From Diadema setosum (lineage: Eukaryota > Echinodermata > Echinoidea > Diadematoida > Diadematidae): a DNA stretch of 64,000 nt. Shown here piece by piece: positions 1 to 11,663 of this stretch; within the stretch, counting starts at the first letter, position 1; each line of letters opens with the position of its first letter. The stretch covers positions 17,682,844 to 17,746,843 of the forward strand of contig CM067075.1 of NCBI GenBank assembly GCA_033980235.1, read 5' to 3'. The position numbers and the translations under genes are program-made. Under the pieces are notes generated by a model. The model was given only the letters and a program-made list of their open reading frames with translations, made no database searches and had not been told where the DNA came from.

Positions 1-499
1 TCACAATTCACAATTCCCAAATAACCACCCCTCTTACAATCACCCTGCCCCAGGAAAATTACCCCTCTCATTTTGATCTTTCGAACATCGAACAGAGGCT
101 GTGGTGACTGACGATATATAGTATTGTTTCCATGGACGACATGGACCTACAACGAATGTCGTTACTATGGTAATATTGTCAGAGACTAACTTGTCGGGGC
201 TGACAACTTTCATGAAACGGTGCCCAGATCCAATCAGAAATTATGACTTTATATCGAGGGTTCCTCCCTAATGATAAGGGAACTTCATTTTCTTGCGTTT
301 AGCGTCTTATGTGTTACGGTACAATAATTAATTAGAGAGTGAATGATGACAGTGCAAGAAAAAGGTGCCTTCAAACGTACATGAGCCTTGTCTTTTGATT
401 TAGTATTACCATGGACCTACTAATGAACTTTCAACGAATCCAACCATCTTGAAGTACGTAATCCGCCGCCACCTGACTAGATGCACATCTAAATGAATA
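1..499. other. AT-rich sequence without a recognised gene
   Basis: No exon, splice pair or repeat boundary could be supported here. The first exon of the Rho-family gene, which should carry the GxxxxGK P-loop, was looked for in this stretch and not found, so it probably lies upstream of the window. Confidence 0.5.
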
Positions 500-506
500 C
501 ATAAGG

Positions 507-804
507 CAGGGCTCGACACTAACGGTGGCCGGGGCCACCAAAAATGAAAGTCGGGCCACCAAATTAAAAAAAAAAAGGACAAATTTGGTGGCCCGCCTCG
601 GGCCACCAAAATTTTTTTCAAAGTGTGTCAATATAATTTCTAACTTTTTGCGCCGGAAATGCATAAATGCATGCAGTGAGTTAATGTTTTTTAATGTTTG
701 TTTTTTTCGGGCCACCAAATTTTCCTCTCGAGCCAACAAAAATTGGAAATTGATGATGTTGGTGGCCCCATCGGGCCACCAACAAAAGTTAGTGTGGAGC
801 CCTG
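507..804. mobile_element. MITE with CAGGGCTCGACACTAAC termini and 7-bp TSD
   Basis: The element starts CAGGGCTCGACACTAAC and ends with GTTAGTGTGGAGCCCTG, which is its inverted repeat with one mismatch. It is flanked by the 7-bp direct repeat cataagg at 500-506 and 805-811. The interior holds several copies of a GGTGGCCC...GGGCCACC palindrome. Related copies lie at 34064-34220 and about 26300-26655. There is no transposase, so it is non-autonomous. The CAGGG terminus resembles hAT elements, but hAT usually makes 8-bp duplications, so the superfamily is left open. The small open frames inside are translations of the palindromes, not genes. Confidence 0.85.
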
Positions 805-811
805 CATAAGG

Positions 812-1520
812 TGTCTCGAAAATGATGATTAATCATGAATCGTCAATGACAAAGGAACTGTTCCCCTAATTCCGGTCTTAATTTTTGGTATTGGCTGATG
901 CGTCTTTTCAGGTGGAAAAGTCTTTGAATAAACGTCAATGATGAGAAGCAGCAAAGAACATGACTAATTTCGTGTATTTTTCTTGGAAATTACAGACTCA
1001 CTCGCTATAGCTCACACATACGACCTTGCCTATAATAGTGAGACATACATGTCCGCTTCCCTTGATGGGAAATGAGATTACAAATCAGGCAATCAATTAG
1101 CTATATTGGTAGCTTTCTCTCTAGAAGTATCTACATTTTGCTAATGAAGATATCTGAGCCGTGATATACTGATACATACCACAACTGCATGCACATGCAT
1201 TTTCCTTGATTTAAGACAGTTATTTTCTTCTGCACATTTGTTTTTATATAATTTTCAAAGCTGCGTTGTGTTTTGCAGCTCTGGCTTGCCGACGACGGAG
1301 ATCATGAGATCAATGCAGGGAAGAATGTTTAAAATGTTTTTGTGACACTTTTGATACAGACAGAGGCATGTATTAATTAGCGAAATGATGAATGTCCATG
1401 GTATATAATATGTATTACAAACCTAGAAAAAATTACATGGGGGGTGCAGTTATCAGAGTTATAAAAATTACACAGTCCTTAATCAACTTGATACTGACAT
1501 AATTATGTTTAGGGTAGTTC
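812..1520. other. No recognised gene
   Basis: AT-rich upstream or intron sequence of the Rho-family gene. No exon matching a Rho P-loop was found and no repeat ends could be fixed. Confidence 0.4.
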
Positions 1521-1524
1521 CTCT

Positions 1525-1790
1525 GCTTCCTGAAAGCGGTTAGTCAAGTGCTATTTCATTATGCTAGAAAAGTGAATTTTTGTGGAAAACCCTTTATATT
1601 GCTGTCCACACACTTCATAACATCTACCGTAAATTCCTCATCCAGCGGTTCCAACACCAAAACTATAAATATTCATAACTTCTGCATCGATTGTCCGATT
1701 TCCCTCAAACTTTCACTGATGTGTTCTACTAATCTTGCTGCTTTCACTCGCTCCACATTTCTCTTTGGGTTTTGGTTACCTTTAAGTGAA
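1525..1790. repeat. Single arm of the AGGACAAG/TTAA palindromic MITE family
   Basis: From the TTAGTCAAGTGCT-type segment to the CTTTAAG end, this stretch matches one arm of the complete elements at 53834-54404 and 59492-60050. Shared pieces include CTCATCCAGCGGTTCCAACA, TTCATAACTTCTGCATCGAT and TGATGTGTTCTACTAAT. Only one arm is present, so this is a degenerate or half copy. Confidence 0.75.
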
Positions 1791-1805
1791 TGACTCAACA
1801 TTGTT

Positions 1806-3023
1806 CACTCAGCAAAAAAAAAAAAAGAAGAAAGTAAACACTTTTTCCAGCATATATTTTTCATAGAAGATTTAGGTCAAAATCATTGTGTCATAAATAT
1901 ACCATATTTTTCCATACCATTATATACCATATTAAAGATTATTTTACTAGCTATCAACCTGGTAGGTTAATACAAAGGGAAATTTCATGCATGAATGAAC
2001 ACACTGATTTTTGTCCTTCAAGACACAAAAGTAAAAATTGCAAAAATTCACATTTTTTCGTTCATTTGCAAACGTCCTACAAGATAGCAATGATAACAAA
2101 AGACCAATTTAAAACAATGAGAGACATGAATGAATTAGCAAAAATAAGTTTTCGTCCCCTTGCATCTCTTTATATCCTCAAACACTAACAAAGTGGGAAA
2201 CTAAAGGGGAAAATAAGAGTTTTTCGTCGAATCTAACTCTCAATGACACAGGGAGCAAGCCGCAAAGGTGATAAAAAGGACAGACTTTCTTTATTTCATT
2301 TTTTTACATTTAGGAATTTAAGAATTCATGAGACAAATTCAAGAACCAAATATGATTTTCAAAGTTCTTAATTTGAAATAACATTTGAAATATCTACCAC
2401 TTTTGTTAATATTGCCTCTTTCATTTCATTTTAATTTGGATTTGACAGAAGATTGTTGTACAATATGCATATGTATATTAAGAAATACAATTGTGTTTTT
2501 TTTCATTGTTACTAATTTTCACATGTATTTTGTCAATTTATGTTTTTTTACAATTGTCATAAATATGTTGTGCTTATACATTGTATATAATTTCTCTGTT
2601 TATTTTATGGAAATGAAAATAAATTTGAATGTTTCAAGATTCTTGATTTTCTGTGTAATGTTTCCGCCTTTCTTTATCTTTGCGAGATCATAGGATGATT
2701 TGATAAACTTAATTTGTATTTTTTTTTATTGTTTTGAATTGTCTTTTGTTGCCATGGAATATATGGAATATATAAACTGCACATACGCATTAATGACAAC
2801 ATCCATTTTTGCAATTTTTACTTTTGTGCTTTTTAAGAGAAAAACAAATGTGTTCACTAATGCGAAAAGTTTGCCCTTTTTATTATCCTACCAGGTAGGT
2901 TGACAGCCAATTAAATTACCTTTCACATGGTATATAAAACATTAATATTTAGCCAAATTTACAATGCGCAATACGAACTTGAAAAAGTGTTTACTTTCTT
3001 CTTCTTTTTTTTTTTACTGAGTG
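1806..3023. mobile_element. About 1.2-kb AT-rich element with about 40-bp inverted termini
   Basis: The left end (CACTCAG, a run of A, then GAAGAAAGTAAACACTTTTTC) is repeated inverted at 2983-3023 (AAAAAGTGTTTACTTTCTTC, a T run, ACTGAGTG). Sub-terminal CCTGGTAGGTT at about 1960 is mirrored by CCTACCAGGTAGG at about 2889. The inside is more than 70% A+T and has no transposase-like frame. No target-site duplication could be settled. It ends only about 75 bp before the acceptor of the Rho-family exon at 3099. Confidence 0.7.
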
Positions 3024-3098
3024 TATTTGTAGCTTTTTGTTATCATTGTGTCGTATTAGAAGTACGTTGATCATGATTTGATTTCTATCTTATTTTAG

Positions 3099-3186
3099 AT
3101 ATACAAGCCAACTACTTTTGATCGTTATACTGCTTTCATGGAATTTGAGAAGTACAGCATAGAGCTCAATGTATGGGACACAGGAG
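3099..3186 (+). CDS. Rho-family small GTPase (Rnd-like), exon with switch I and the start of switch II (partial gene)
   Basis: This is the first visible exon of a Rho-family GTPase, a membrane-associated switch that controls actin and cell shape. The exon follows the acceptor tttattttag, is read in phase 0, and ends at the donor G|GTAAGC in phase 1. It encodes IYKPTTFDRY, which aligns with the Rho effector loop YVPTVFENY. The Mg-binding Thr of the P-T pair is kept. It continues through beta-strands 2-3 to ELNVWDTGG. The next exon, at 6591, completes the Gly codon. The P-loop exon is not in the window. The Rho assignment is firm. The Rnd-like label rests on this exon together with the next two. 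Confidence 0.92.
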
Positions 3187-3387
3187 GTAAGCAGTAGCCC
3201 ATTGTTCTGTGGAGCTATAAGTGAAGTTTCATTGTTTAAATGCCGTCGTAAATACATGTAGGAAATGAAAACTGCATGAGTCTACACCCTTTTAGAAAGA
3301 GAAGTTGCTTGAGAAGTACTTTCGATGACACTTCTTTTTTTGCTTTGATTTCAGATGAGAGTTTTGAGTGTTGATGGCAACAGTAAA

Positions 3388-3418
<31 letters not shown>

Positions 3419-3420
3419 TG
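3187..3420. repeat. Intron start with (CA)n microsatellite
   Basis: Intron sequence directly after the donor at 3187. A (CA)n tract lies at about 3390-3416. Further simple repeats follow the tRNA-like segment: a C run with (CT)n at about 3533-3569 and (TA)n at about 3570-3602. Confidence 0.85.
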
Positions 3421-3424
3421 GAAC

Positions 3425-3531
3425 CATCACTGTCTTTAGGGCGGAAGCTCGATGGTCGATATGACGACTGCCTAGCAACAGGAGGTCGTTGGTTCAAGAC
3501 CAATTCGAGTGTTTATGCCCGTGATTTCTCT

Positions 3532-3605
<74 letters not shown>

Positions 3606-3690
3606 TATCATGGCTACTGCTTAAACACTGAATAATCATCAGTGTAGGGCAACTTGTCAGTCAGTTGCAGTGAAAACAGCTCGACGCAAG
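3425..3690 (+). repeat. tRNA-headed short repeat (SINE-like), + copy
   Basis: A tRNA-like head contains a perfect pol III B box, GGTTCAAGACC, at 3491-3501, preceded by an A-box-like AGCTCGATGGTCG. The middle is replaced by C, CT and TA runs. The 3' body (ATCATGGCTACTGCTTAAAC through AGGGCAACTTGTCAGTCAGT) is shared with the inverted copy at 5450-5720. The B box and the shared body support a retroposed SINE family. The inverted-repeat body ends, described for the other copy, are unusual for a SINE. Confidence 0.75.
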
Positions 3691-3699
3691 AATCGTTAA

Positions 3700-5445
3700 T
3701 TTGCATAAGCATTTGAGTGCCTTCACGAATCTGTTGACCAAAGTATACGTATTAGGCTTATGGTTCACCCCAGCATACAACCTGTTTGCACCTTGTGGAG
3801 CGGTGGAGCTGTGGAGCGGAGGACCTCCACAGTGACGTAACATTATGAATATCAATGAGTTTAATTCATTAATATTCATGAATGTGTATTCATGTAAATA
3901 TATGTGAATTATGTCTGATCGTGAGATAATTAGCCTGTGAAGAAGCGTGGAAATTTGGAGCTATGGAGGATGATACTTTAGCAACGGATTGTATAGCTGA
4001 TGTGGAATGTACGTTGTGAAGTCGTTTTTGCAAGACGATATGGAAGGTTGATATCAGATAGGGGCCCTATACGCTATATGCAATGTGTATAATGTATGAC
4101 CTGGAGATGATTACCATGTGAATGGGCGTGACAGTAACGTATGTGAGATTTAAAGACTTCGAGTTGTTTGACCCTCCCCCATTCGTTTGATTACGTAACA
4201 GATGCACTGTTCACAACAAGCAATCAATACAATTACTTGTAGACGTTCGGATTTTCTTAGCCTTTTATTTTCTATTTATCACTTTTTTAAATTTGCGTCA
4301 TAACGCGTAACTGGTCACTTTGCGTTTTTTTTTTCATTACTTCTCAGATTTCCGTAATCATTAAAAAGCGCCACATATAAAATTGATAGATTTCTACACC
4401 ATCTATATGTCATATAAACCTCATTGGGTTCATGTACCACGGCAGAAAACCCACATGTCTCGGTCGTATCTAAGAGCAATTACCTCGTGCATATTCATCG
4501 GAAAAAAAAAAAATATATATATATATATATGTAATATCCTGCAAAACCACAGTCCATTGCAATGATGGTCGCATGAACATGACCGTCGGGCATTATGCTC
4601 CACAATCTCCACATCGTTATTATTTACATAATTCTTTGAAAGCACCAGCACTTCAGAGCGCCCCACTCATACTCACTGTTCAGCTTACTATTATTCATAT
4701 CCGCCAAGCAAAACTTCACTACACCAGCTAGTTCCAAGCACACAACGCATTGATAGACTCCGTCGCACGACGGCCACCTCATGCTTCACATCTCCACAAA
4801 ACTGTCGTCTACATCAGTGTATATAATCATGTTCGATGGATGGAAAGTCATAACCAGTAGGCCTACAGAGAACTCCAGAACTTAATATCATTCATTCATT
4901 CCATGATGAAATTACGTCATGCAAATTCATATAAGATTTCCATAATATCCTGCAAACGCACAACTCCACCACACCCTAAACTCCACATAAACCCTGGAGT
5001 TCATACGATGTCAGCGCATTAATATTCATGCATCATACAGCATCAGGAACTCCACTGCATCATGACTCCACTGCTTAGCGGGTACACGATCATTATCCTA
5101 TACTACCAGATCATACATCATGTTTACATCTTTACACATTATGCCTGCTATAATATCAAATTTCCATATCATCGTGCAAACAAAATGACTCCACAACCTG
5201 ACTCCACAATAACCACAGAATTTACTTCAAGAGTCTCGCTTTCCACAGCTCTGCAGTTCCCCATTGAAGAAGTCTTAATAGCCAGCTGTCGGGGTAATTC
5301 ACAAGTACGTGCACATCCATTTTATTGATTACTTACGGACCACATGAATAACAGAACCGGATGAAGACCGAGTACAATAAAACAGTAAATCAAAGTTTAT
5401 TGTCTTTGTGGGTTCAATGCATGCAGTGTGACATTTCATAGCACA
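3700..5445. other. Intron sequence between two inverted tRNA-headed repeats
   Basis: No exon is supported. The left part repeats GTGGAGC motifs (about 3795-3830). The right part has many CTCCAC motifs (about 4960-5230), which gives a weak, decayed inverted-repeat relation. A short (TA)n tract lies at about 4513-4530. Palindromic ATTAATATTCATGAAT-like motifs occur at about 3869 and 5019. Confidence 0.4.
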
Positions 5446-5449
5446 AAAT

Positions 5450-5720
5450 AACTTATTCAAATTCATGAAATTGATTCAGGAACTGATTGACAAATTGCCC
5501 TACATGGTGGTAAATAAGCACTGAATTGAACCAGTGTTTAAGTAGTAGCCATGATTAAAAAAAAAAAAAAAAAAAAATCATGGGCGTACGTACTCGAGCA
5601 GGATTCGAACCTACGACCTCCTGATCTCCGGACAGGCAATTTAATGCTTATTTACGTCGATGTACGGAAGTTTGTCAATCAGTTGCTGTGAAAGCATCTC
5701 GGCGGAAGAGTTTCATGAAT
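5450..5720 (-). repeat. tRNA-headed short repeat (SINE-like), - copy, with inverted body ends
   Basis: Read on the - strand, this copy has the B box GGTTCGAATCC (complement of 5601-5611), then a poly-T tract (A run at about 5557-5577), then the same 3' body as the + copy at 3425-3690. About 50 bp at each end form an imperfect inverted repeat, for example AACTGATTGACAAATTGCCC at 5481 against GTTTGTCAATCAGTTGCTG at 5670. This makes the unit look like a DNA-transposon-style hairpin with a tRNA-like segment inside. Confidence 0.75.
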
Positions 5721-5965
5721 TTGAATGTTAATATCTTATATTTCTTGCCTTTCACAATTGAAGTTCCAGTGCACTTGTTATCGTTTTTTATCACTATCGT
5801 TTTTTCAATAATTGATTATCTTTCAGGGTTGCATTTCTTGAATCTGATTATATTTATACTGTGAAACAACATTGTAGAAATATGCTTTGGAGCAGTTTCT
5901 GTTGAAACCCAAAGAGGCTATCTCACTCTGCCATTCAGAGAAAACATGAATGGATAGGTGTGGTA

Positions 5966-6231
5966 CTCTCTAAAAAAAAAAAAAAAAAAAAAAAAAATAG
6001 AGTGAAAATATTCACTCTAAAAGGAGTGAATACAAAAAAGAGTGAATTTAGAGTGAAACTGGAGTGAATTTTGAGTGAAAATGGATCATTTTCACTCGTT
6101 TTGGAGTGACCTCAGGGATCTCTCCTAAATCTTCGAGTGATCCCTGAGGTCACTCCAAAATGAGTGAAAATGAGCAATTTGTATTCACTCCTTTTAGAGT
6201 GAATATTTTCACTCGATTTTTTTTTAGAGAG
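5966..6231. mobile_element. GAGTGA-motif palindromic MITE with TA target site
   Basis: The ends CTCTCTAAAAA and TTTTTAGAGAG are flanked by TA dinucleotides (5964-5965 and 6232-6233), as expected for Tc1/mariner-type insertion. Inside, arrays of GAGTGAA face TTCACTC arrays, for example TTTTGGAGTGACCTCAGGGA against TCCCTGAGGTCACTCCAAAA. The RNA or single strand should fold into a long hairpin. There is no coding capacity. Confidence 0.85.
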
Positions 6232-6233
6232 TA

Positions 6234-6590
6234 TGATTCGTGAGTGTCGAACTCGTCACGTGCACCCATATAGATGTATGAATTATCATATTCATCAGCG
6301 TAACTTATTGATGATCCACATTGTCTTCAGCTTTTTACTTGATGACAGAAAAGACATCACATGCTTTCCCGTTATATTGGTCATTCATGTTATATCGGCC
6401 TAAAGATTATCTGAAAATGTGACGCAGTCCGAATGCGCACGAAGGGATTATCATTAATGTATCGTGTTGGATGGTTGACTCGCGAAGTTTTGGGAAAGAC
6501 CAAGGAGGTACCTCCTTGGAAAGACTAGCAATTTGTAATGTTATTTCATTTAAATTTGATTTAGTCATTTTTTATGTCTTTGTCACAAAG
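6234..6590. other. Intron tail before the second GTPase exon
   Basis: Ordinary intron sequence. A perfect 20-bp palindrome CCAAGGAGGTACCTCCTTGG lies at about 6499-6518. The acceptor tttgtcacaaag ends at 6590. Confidence 0.6.
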
Positions 6591-6700
6591 GGAGCGCAGA
6601 ATATGACTTCCTGCGGCCATTAGCCTACCAAGATACTGATGTGATTATCATCTGCTTTGACATTTCCGAACCGAGTTCCCTTGACCGAATCCCACTAAAG
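6591..6700 (+). CDS. Rho-family small GTPase (Rnd-like), switch II exon
   Basis: The exon enters in phase 1, completing the Gly split at 3186, and leaves in phase 0 at AAG|GTAAGC. The joined reading is DTGGSAEYDFLRPLAYQD, then TDVIIICFDISEPSSLDR. It aligns with Rho switch II (DTAGQEDYDRLRPLSY) and with the hydrophobic strand LxCFDIxxPxS. The residue aligned with Ras Gln61/Rho Gln63 is Ser and the preceding Ala is Gly. Rnd proteins also have Ser here (DTSGSPYYD) and are known not to hydrolyse GTP. Loss of GTPase activity is therefore inferred. Confidence 0.93.
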
Positions 6701-8990
6701 GTAAGCTGCATGTGTGAATGGATTTATAGGCAAGATAAAAATACTGACTCCAAAGCTCGTGGTAATTATGCTTGCTCTTTCTGGACTCTATATATTCCCC
6801 TATGATCACCCAACATTCATAAGTCCTTGGCGGAATCTAGAATACGTCAGGAAGAATGATCGTGGTAGTTACCCAGTATGCCAACACCACTGTAATCGAT
6901 ACAGACACAAAAATATTGCTCGATAAAGGCAAATGTCTTCCTTTCTTTTCTTCCTTTCACTGGTGAATTTCCTACAACACGCCTAGACAACTGCTCTCTA
7001 TCAATATACACTGGCAGCGCGACACTGGCCGCGATGACACTGGCAAAATATTGTGAAGATCGCGAAGTTTAAGTTCTCGAAGTTTTGCCAGTGTGACCCT
7101 AAACTTTCCGAAAACTTCTCGCGAACTTCCCACTCAATCTAGGGAAATTGCCTCAACCCCTCCTAAAAAAAAAAAAAAAAAGGCAGTCTGGACACATGTA
7201 ACTGAAACTTCGCGAAGTTTCTCATGTGACCATTCCACCGCCCGTTTGGGGCGGTGCCTCCGAAGAGCGGGGTCATTATTTTGGGGGTATGTACGTGTGT
7301 GCATTGTTACGTCACAATCATTAGTTATCAGACGGCGCGCGCTTTGTTCTATGTTGCGCTTCAAGGAGTTTGCAAGCCATCAAACTTCGCGACATGTTTA
7401 TATTTTAGCTGCGACTTTAAAAGACTCAGCGCCCCCCCCCCCCCCCCCCCCCCCCGCTGGCGAGTAGTTTGCAGGCACAAACTCTTGTTGTTCGGTCGTA
7501 AAGGAGTCTATGCCAAAACAATTTCTCGAGCATTAAAACAAAAATGCACCAAATCCGTTGAAATTCCCATTCTAAGTGTGCAAAAACTTCCTCGGTTTCT
7601 GCACTTATACATATTACATTAATATTTTTGAATAATTTGATTAATGAAGATGAGAAATCCAGAGTTACAGAATTTTGTTTTGGTGCTTTTTCTTGCAACT
7701 AAGATATTAACCAATGCACCCTCTTACTCTTTGGATTGAAAATTTCAAATATTCCACCAAAAGTGTTTTTCAGATCGTTAAAGGCATTATTTACCTTTTG
7801 TAGATGAAACAAAAACCCAGATTTAATGTTTCAACATAGTTCTAAAATGTGAGTTAGGGATAGAAACAATCATTGTAAAAATGTGAATCCCCAATGTTAA
7901 GTATTGTTAAATGTACAAAGTATGAACAATAGTTATAATAAAAAAATGTTTCTGGATTAAAACATCTACAGTTATGGTTTAGTGAGAAAACAGTGATATC
8001 TCCTCAGTTATATTTTAGGCTTTATTGCGAAATGTTTACATGGTAGGATATTTTGTGCTACAACTGACCTACACATATGCATCAAATGTGATAGTCTTGA
8101 ACCATTTTTTTTTAATTACTGCTCCACATGGTTAACAGTACTTTTAAATTTCAATTCTCGTTGGATTCCCCCACCCCCCCCCCCACCCCATCCCTCATCT
8201 GATATTGAGCATACTCTTGCACTCAATGAGGAAAAAGAAAAATCTGGGTACGGCCTTGAACTCTCTTGCACTCCTTCATATTCATTACCAGGAAGTGATC
8301 AGTCTGCAAAAATTGGTGTCAACTTAAATTTCATATACAGCAGGGCATACAGTGCCATTAGACACTCTCGTTAGTTGCTCGTAACAATATATTGCTATAC
8401 TTTCAGGCATATCAGGTGTCAGTTTCTCAACCAGGCCTCTTTAACGATATAACTGCATGCGCAGTTTGTTGGATGGGAGATTGAATTATATACTGTACAT
8501 TCACTACAAATTATACATTAACATAGATAACTGTATTTGATTTCTTTCTCCAATTCTCTTTTCTGCAATAACACTATGTGTTCAGACATGCCGCGAGAAG
8601 GCATAGACACAACAGCAAGAGTCATTAAAATGTTACTTTTTCAGCTAAGATTACTGTACGCTGTAGACCAATGCTAAAGAGCTTGCTGTGTTCACTGCAT
8701 CTCTGTCCAGAGTAATATCTGAGGAAATATTGTTAAAGAGTTTCACTTCGAGTTTCGAAAGTTGCTTTGTAATTGCACTTCAGCGATGTATTTTGTTAAT
8801 TTATTGCATTTGGTCCTTGTATACACCATGTGATGTAGTTATGGCAACGCTCATCATCGAGGTCATATAGATGCTGAACAGAATTTCCAATGACTTCATA
8901 TTACAGCCATAACTTCGACGAGGAATTTCCTGCGGTGATATCATTTCTAGTGAGATAGATACCAAAGCATTGCCAGGGCGTGAAAGGTTA
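6701..8990. other. Intron 2 of the Rho-family gene, 5' part
   Basis: No further exon was seen. Notable parts are a 12-bp stem ACACTGGCAAAA/TTTTGCCAGTGT around 7038-7092, repeated CGCGAAGTTT motifs (about 7060-7220), a pure C run of about 20 nt at 7433-7455, and a C-rich run at about 8168-8190. Confidence 0.5.
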
Positions 8991-8991
8991 A

Positions 8992-9236
8992 AGGGGATGG
9001 CTAGTAACGGATCAGTGCATGGGAATCAGTGGGAATGCTGGGGGATGATTGATCCCATTCTTGCAGGATTCATGTAAGAGTACATTATATATCTATTGTT
9101 GTGTGAAAATTATTTGCTGCAGAACGGTCTCATATTCAAGTAATGTGCAGTTTAATGCCCCGTCACTGTACAGGCATGCTAACGTGGAAACATTAAACTG
9201 CACTGATTCCCACTGATCAGTTACTAGCCATCCCCT
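8992..9236. mobile_element. TTAA-flanked MITE with AGGGGATGGCTAGTAAC termini
   Basis: The left end AGGGGATGGCTAGTAAC is repeated inverted at the right end (GTTACTAGCCATCCCCT). Both ends are flanked by TTAA (8988-8991 and 9237-9240). The TTAA target and AGG-type terminus fit the Kolobok/piggyBac style of target choice; the exact superfamily is an inference. A diverged fragment (AAAGGGGAAGGGTGATGGTAAC) lies at about 30334. Confidence 0.8.
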
Positions 9237-9239
9237 TTA

Positions 9240-9725
9240 AAGGGAATGGACTAAGGTTACGAAAAATGGCTAAAATGTCATTTTCAGTCATTTTAGATTC
9301 AAAGTCATAAGGGAATGTCATTTGGTAGAATATAAGATACTCGGATTTTTGATAACTGGACAAGGGTTTAACCAGCAGGGATTTTAGCATTTGCCTAGAC
9401 ACTTCACATTCTAACATTCAATTATGATATGAACGCATGAGAACGCTGCATACAATACTAGTATAATGATTAAAATAATGTCAGTTGGGTAGTGAAATTG
9501 GTTAGATGGAATCATCCCACTGATTTGTTCTACTGCTGTGCATTATCTTGTTTTAAGTGCACTTGTCCCAATAGATGTAACCATTTAGAAACTCCTTGAT
9601 TCTCGCCCTCTCTGAATGTGATGGGCAAGTGCTATAATAGGCCCCTATAGTACTGTCTCTCCGTTTGTCCCTGTAGATATACTTTCCTCGGTTTTTCTTG
9701 TATATAATATAACTACACAATATAC
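9240..9725. other. Intron spacer between two mobile elements
   Basis: AT-rich intron sequence. No exon or bounded repeat was recognised. Confidence 0.4.
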
Positions 9726-11663
9726 AAGTAGTAGACGGCGAGTTGTCACAATATTGGGGTGTTCTTAAAATTTTCTGTAGATTTTGATTTTTTGAGCTAT
9801 TTCCCCTATTTTGGGGGTGCTGAACACGAATCCACTTGCTGCCATTTTTCTAACCAACGTCTTCAGCCGTTGCCATGGCAACGCATTATTTTCTTTAAAA
9901 GAACGTGTATTCTTTATTAAACATCATAAAAACTACATGCAGTAAACACCGAAATTAGTCAATATAAAAATATCTTTAATTAAGTCAAAAATCACAATTA
10001 TTATAATGCCATGGTTACCTCATAGCAAAGATGGTTGCCATGGTAACAACTATTTTTAAAGAAACTAGTGATATTTTCATGAAAAAGCAAGAAAATATGA
10101 CAAGATCGAGTGGAATATTGATTACTAACTATCATCATGATTATCAGCTTTTTCCCACTATGTTCATTTCACTTCCTTTTCGTTGCTATAGCAACAACAT
10201 GACAAAAGCTGCCTTTTAAAGAAAAAATAGATATTTATATTAAAAGGAAAGTAAGAATGAAATAAATCGGTAGATAATACATTTCTGTAGAGTAGATTTT
10301 TTGTGCTCTTTCCCTTATTTTGGGAGTGCGAATCCACCTGTTGCCATATTTCTAAATGACATCTTTAGCTGTTGCCATGGCAACAAATTAGTTTCTTTAA
10401 AAGAATACGTATTCCTCATTAAACATCATAAAAAAATACTGCAATTTCCAACAGATCTCAATATATACAAATTTCTTTGATTAGATTGAAAATCACAATT
10501 TCTGAATGTCACAGCTACCCTATAGTGATGACGGTTACCATGGTAACAGCTATTTTTAAAAGAAAATAACGATTTTTTTTTCATCAAAAAGCATGAAAAC
10601 ATGAAAAGATTGATTAGTTATTCATTACCATTTAGGGTACTATTATGATTATCAGGTTTTTTTTCACTATGCTCATCCCACATTATTATCGTTGCTATGG
10701 CAACAACATGATGAAAACTTTCTTTTATAGAAAGAAGGACTGTTTCATTAAAAAGGAAAGAAAGAATAAAATTTTCAAACAAATCAATTTCTGTAAAGTT
10801 TTAATCTTTTTGTGCTTTATCCTCTATTTGGGGGAATCAGAACAGGATTGCACCTGTGGTCATTTCAAGCAAAATGACGTTTTAAGCCGTTGCCATGGTA
10901 ACAAATTGTTTTCTTTAAAAGAAGATGTGTTCTTCCTTAAACATCATGGACACATGCTGTGAACACCAAAATGTGTCAAGATAAACATGTCTCTTTAATT
11001 TAGTAAAACATCACAATTTTGAATTTCATGGTTACCTCAGAGCAATGACAGTTGCCATGTTAACAACAATGTATTACAAAAAATAATATTTTCATGTAAA
11101 AACATGAAAAAACTAGAAATGTCGCTATGGCGACTGGTATGCCTCCGCCATAATGCACGGTTCTCCGAATACGTCTACAGCGCAATGTCTTGACAATGTG
11201 TGATGACAGCTTCACATAACTGGCAAAATATTAAAATGACAGGTTTGTCACAAATGCATTAAGTGTTCTTCTTCATCTTTGTATATACCGTCCAACACCC
11301 CTTAGTATAGGGGCCAACCGGACAGGGGGTGCGCTGGTGTTAAATTGCGCGGAGAGAGAAGTGTGGGGTCTAGTTGCTTTGCTCCTGGATGTATTGTAGG
11401 GTTGCTGCTTTAAAAGAGTCCTTGTTTGTGATGTTAGAAACTGTTGATGGGAGTGAGTTCCAGTTCACTATCCTTGAACTAGGTTTATTTGGATGAATGG
11501 CTGTACTGTCTAAGAGTGCAGGTATTTGGGGATTTGAGGATTTGCACCAACTTTTGACCCTTTTATAAGTTTAAAGAAGAAGTGAAATTTAGCACTTTCA
11601 CATGACATATGACCTTTTACCTTTAGGTAAGAGAATCTGTATTGGGTAATATATGTATACACT

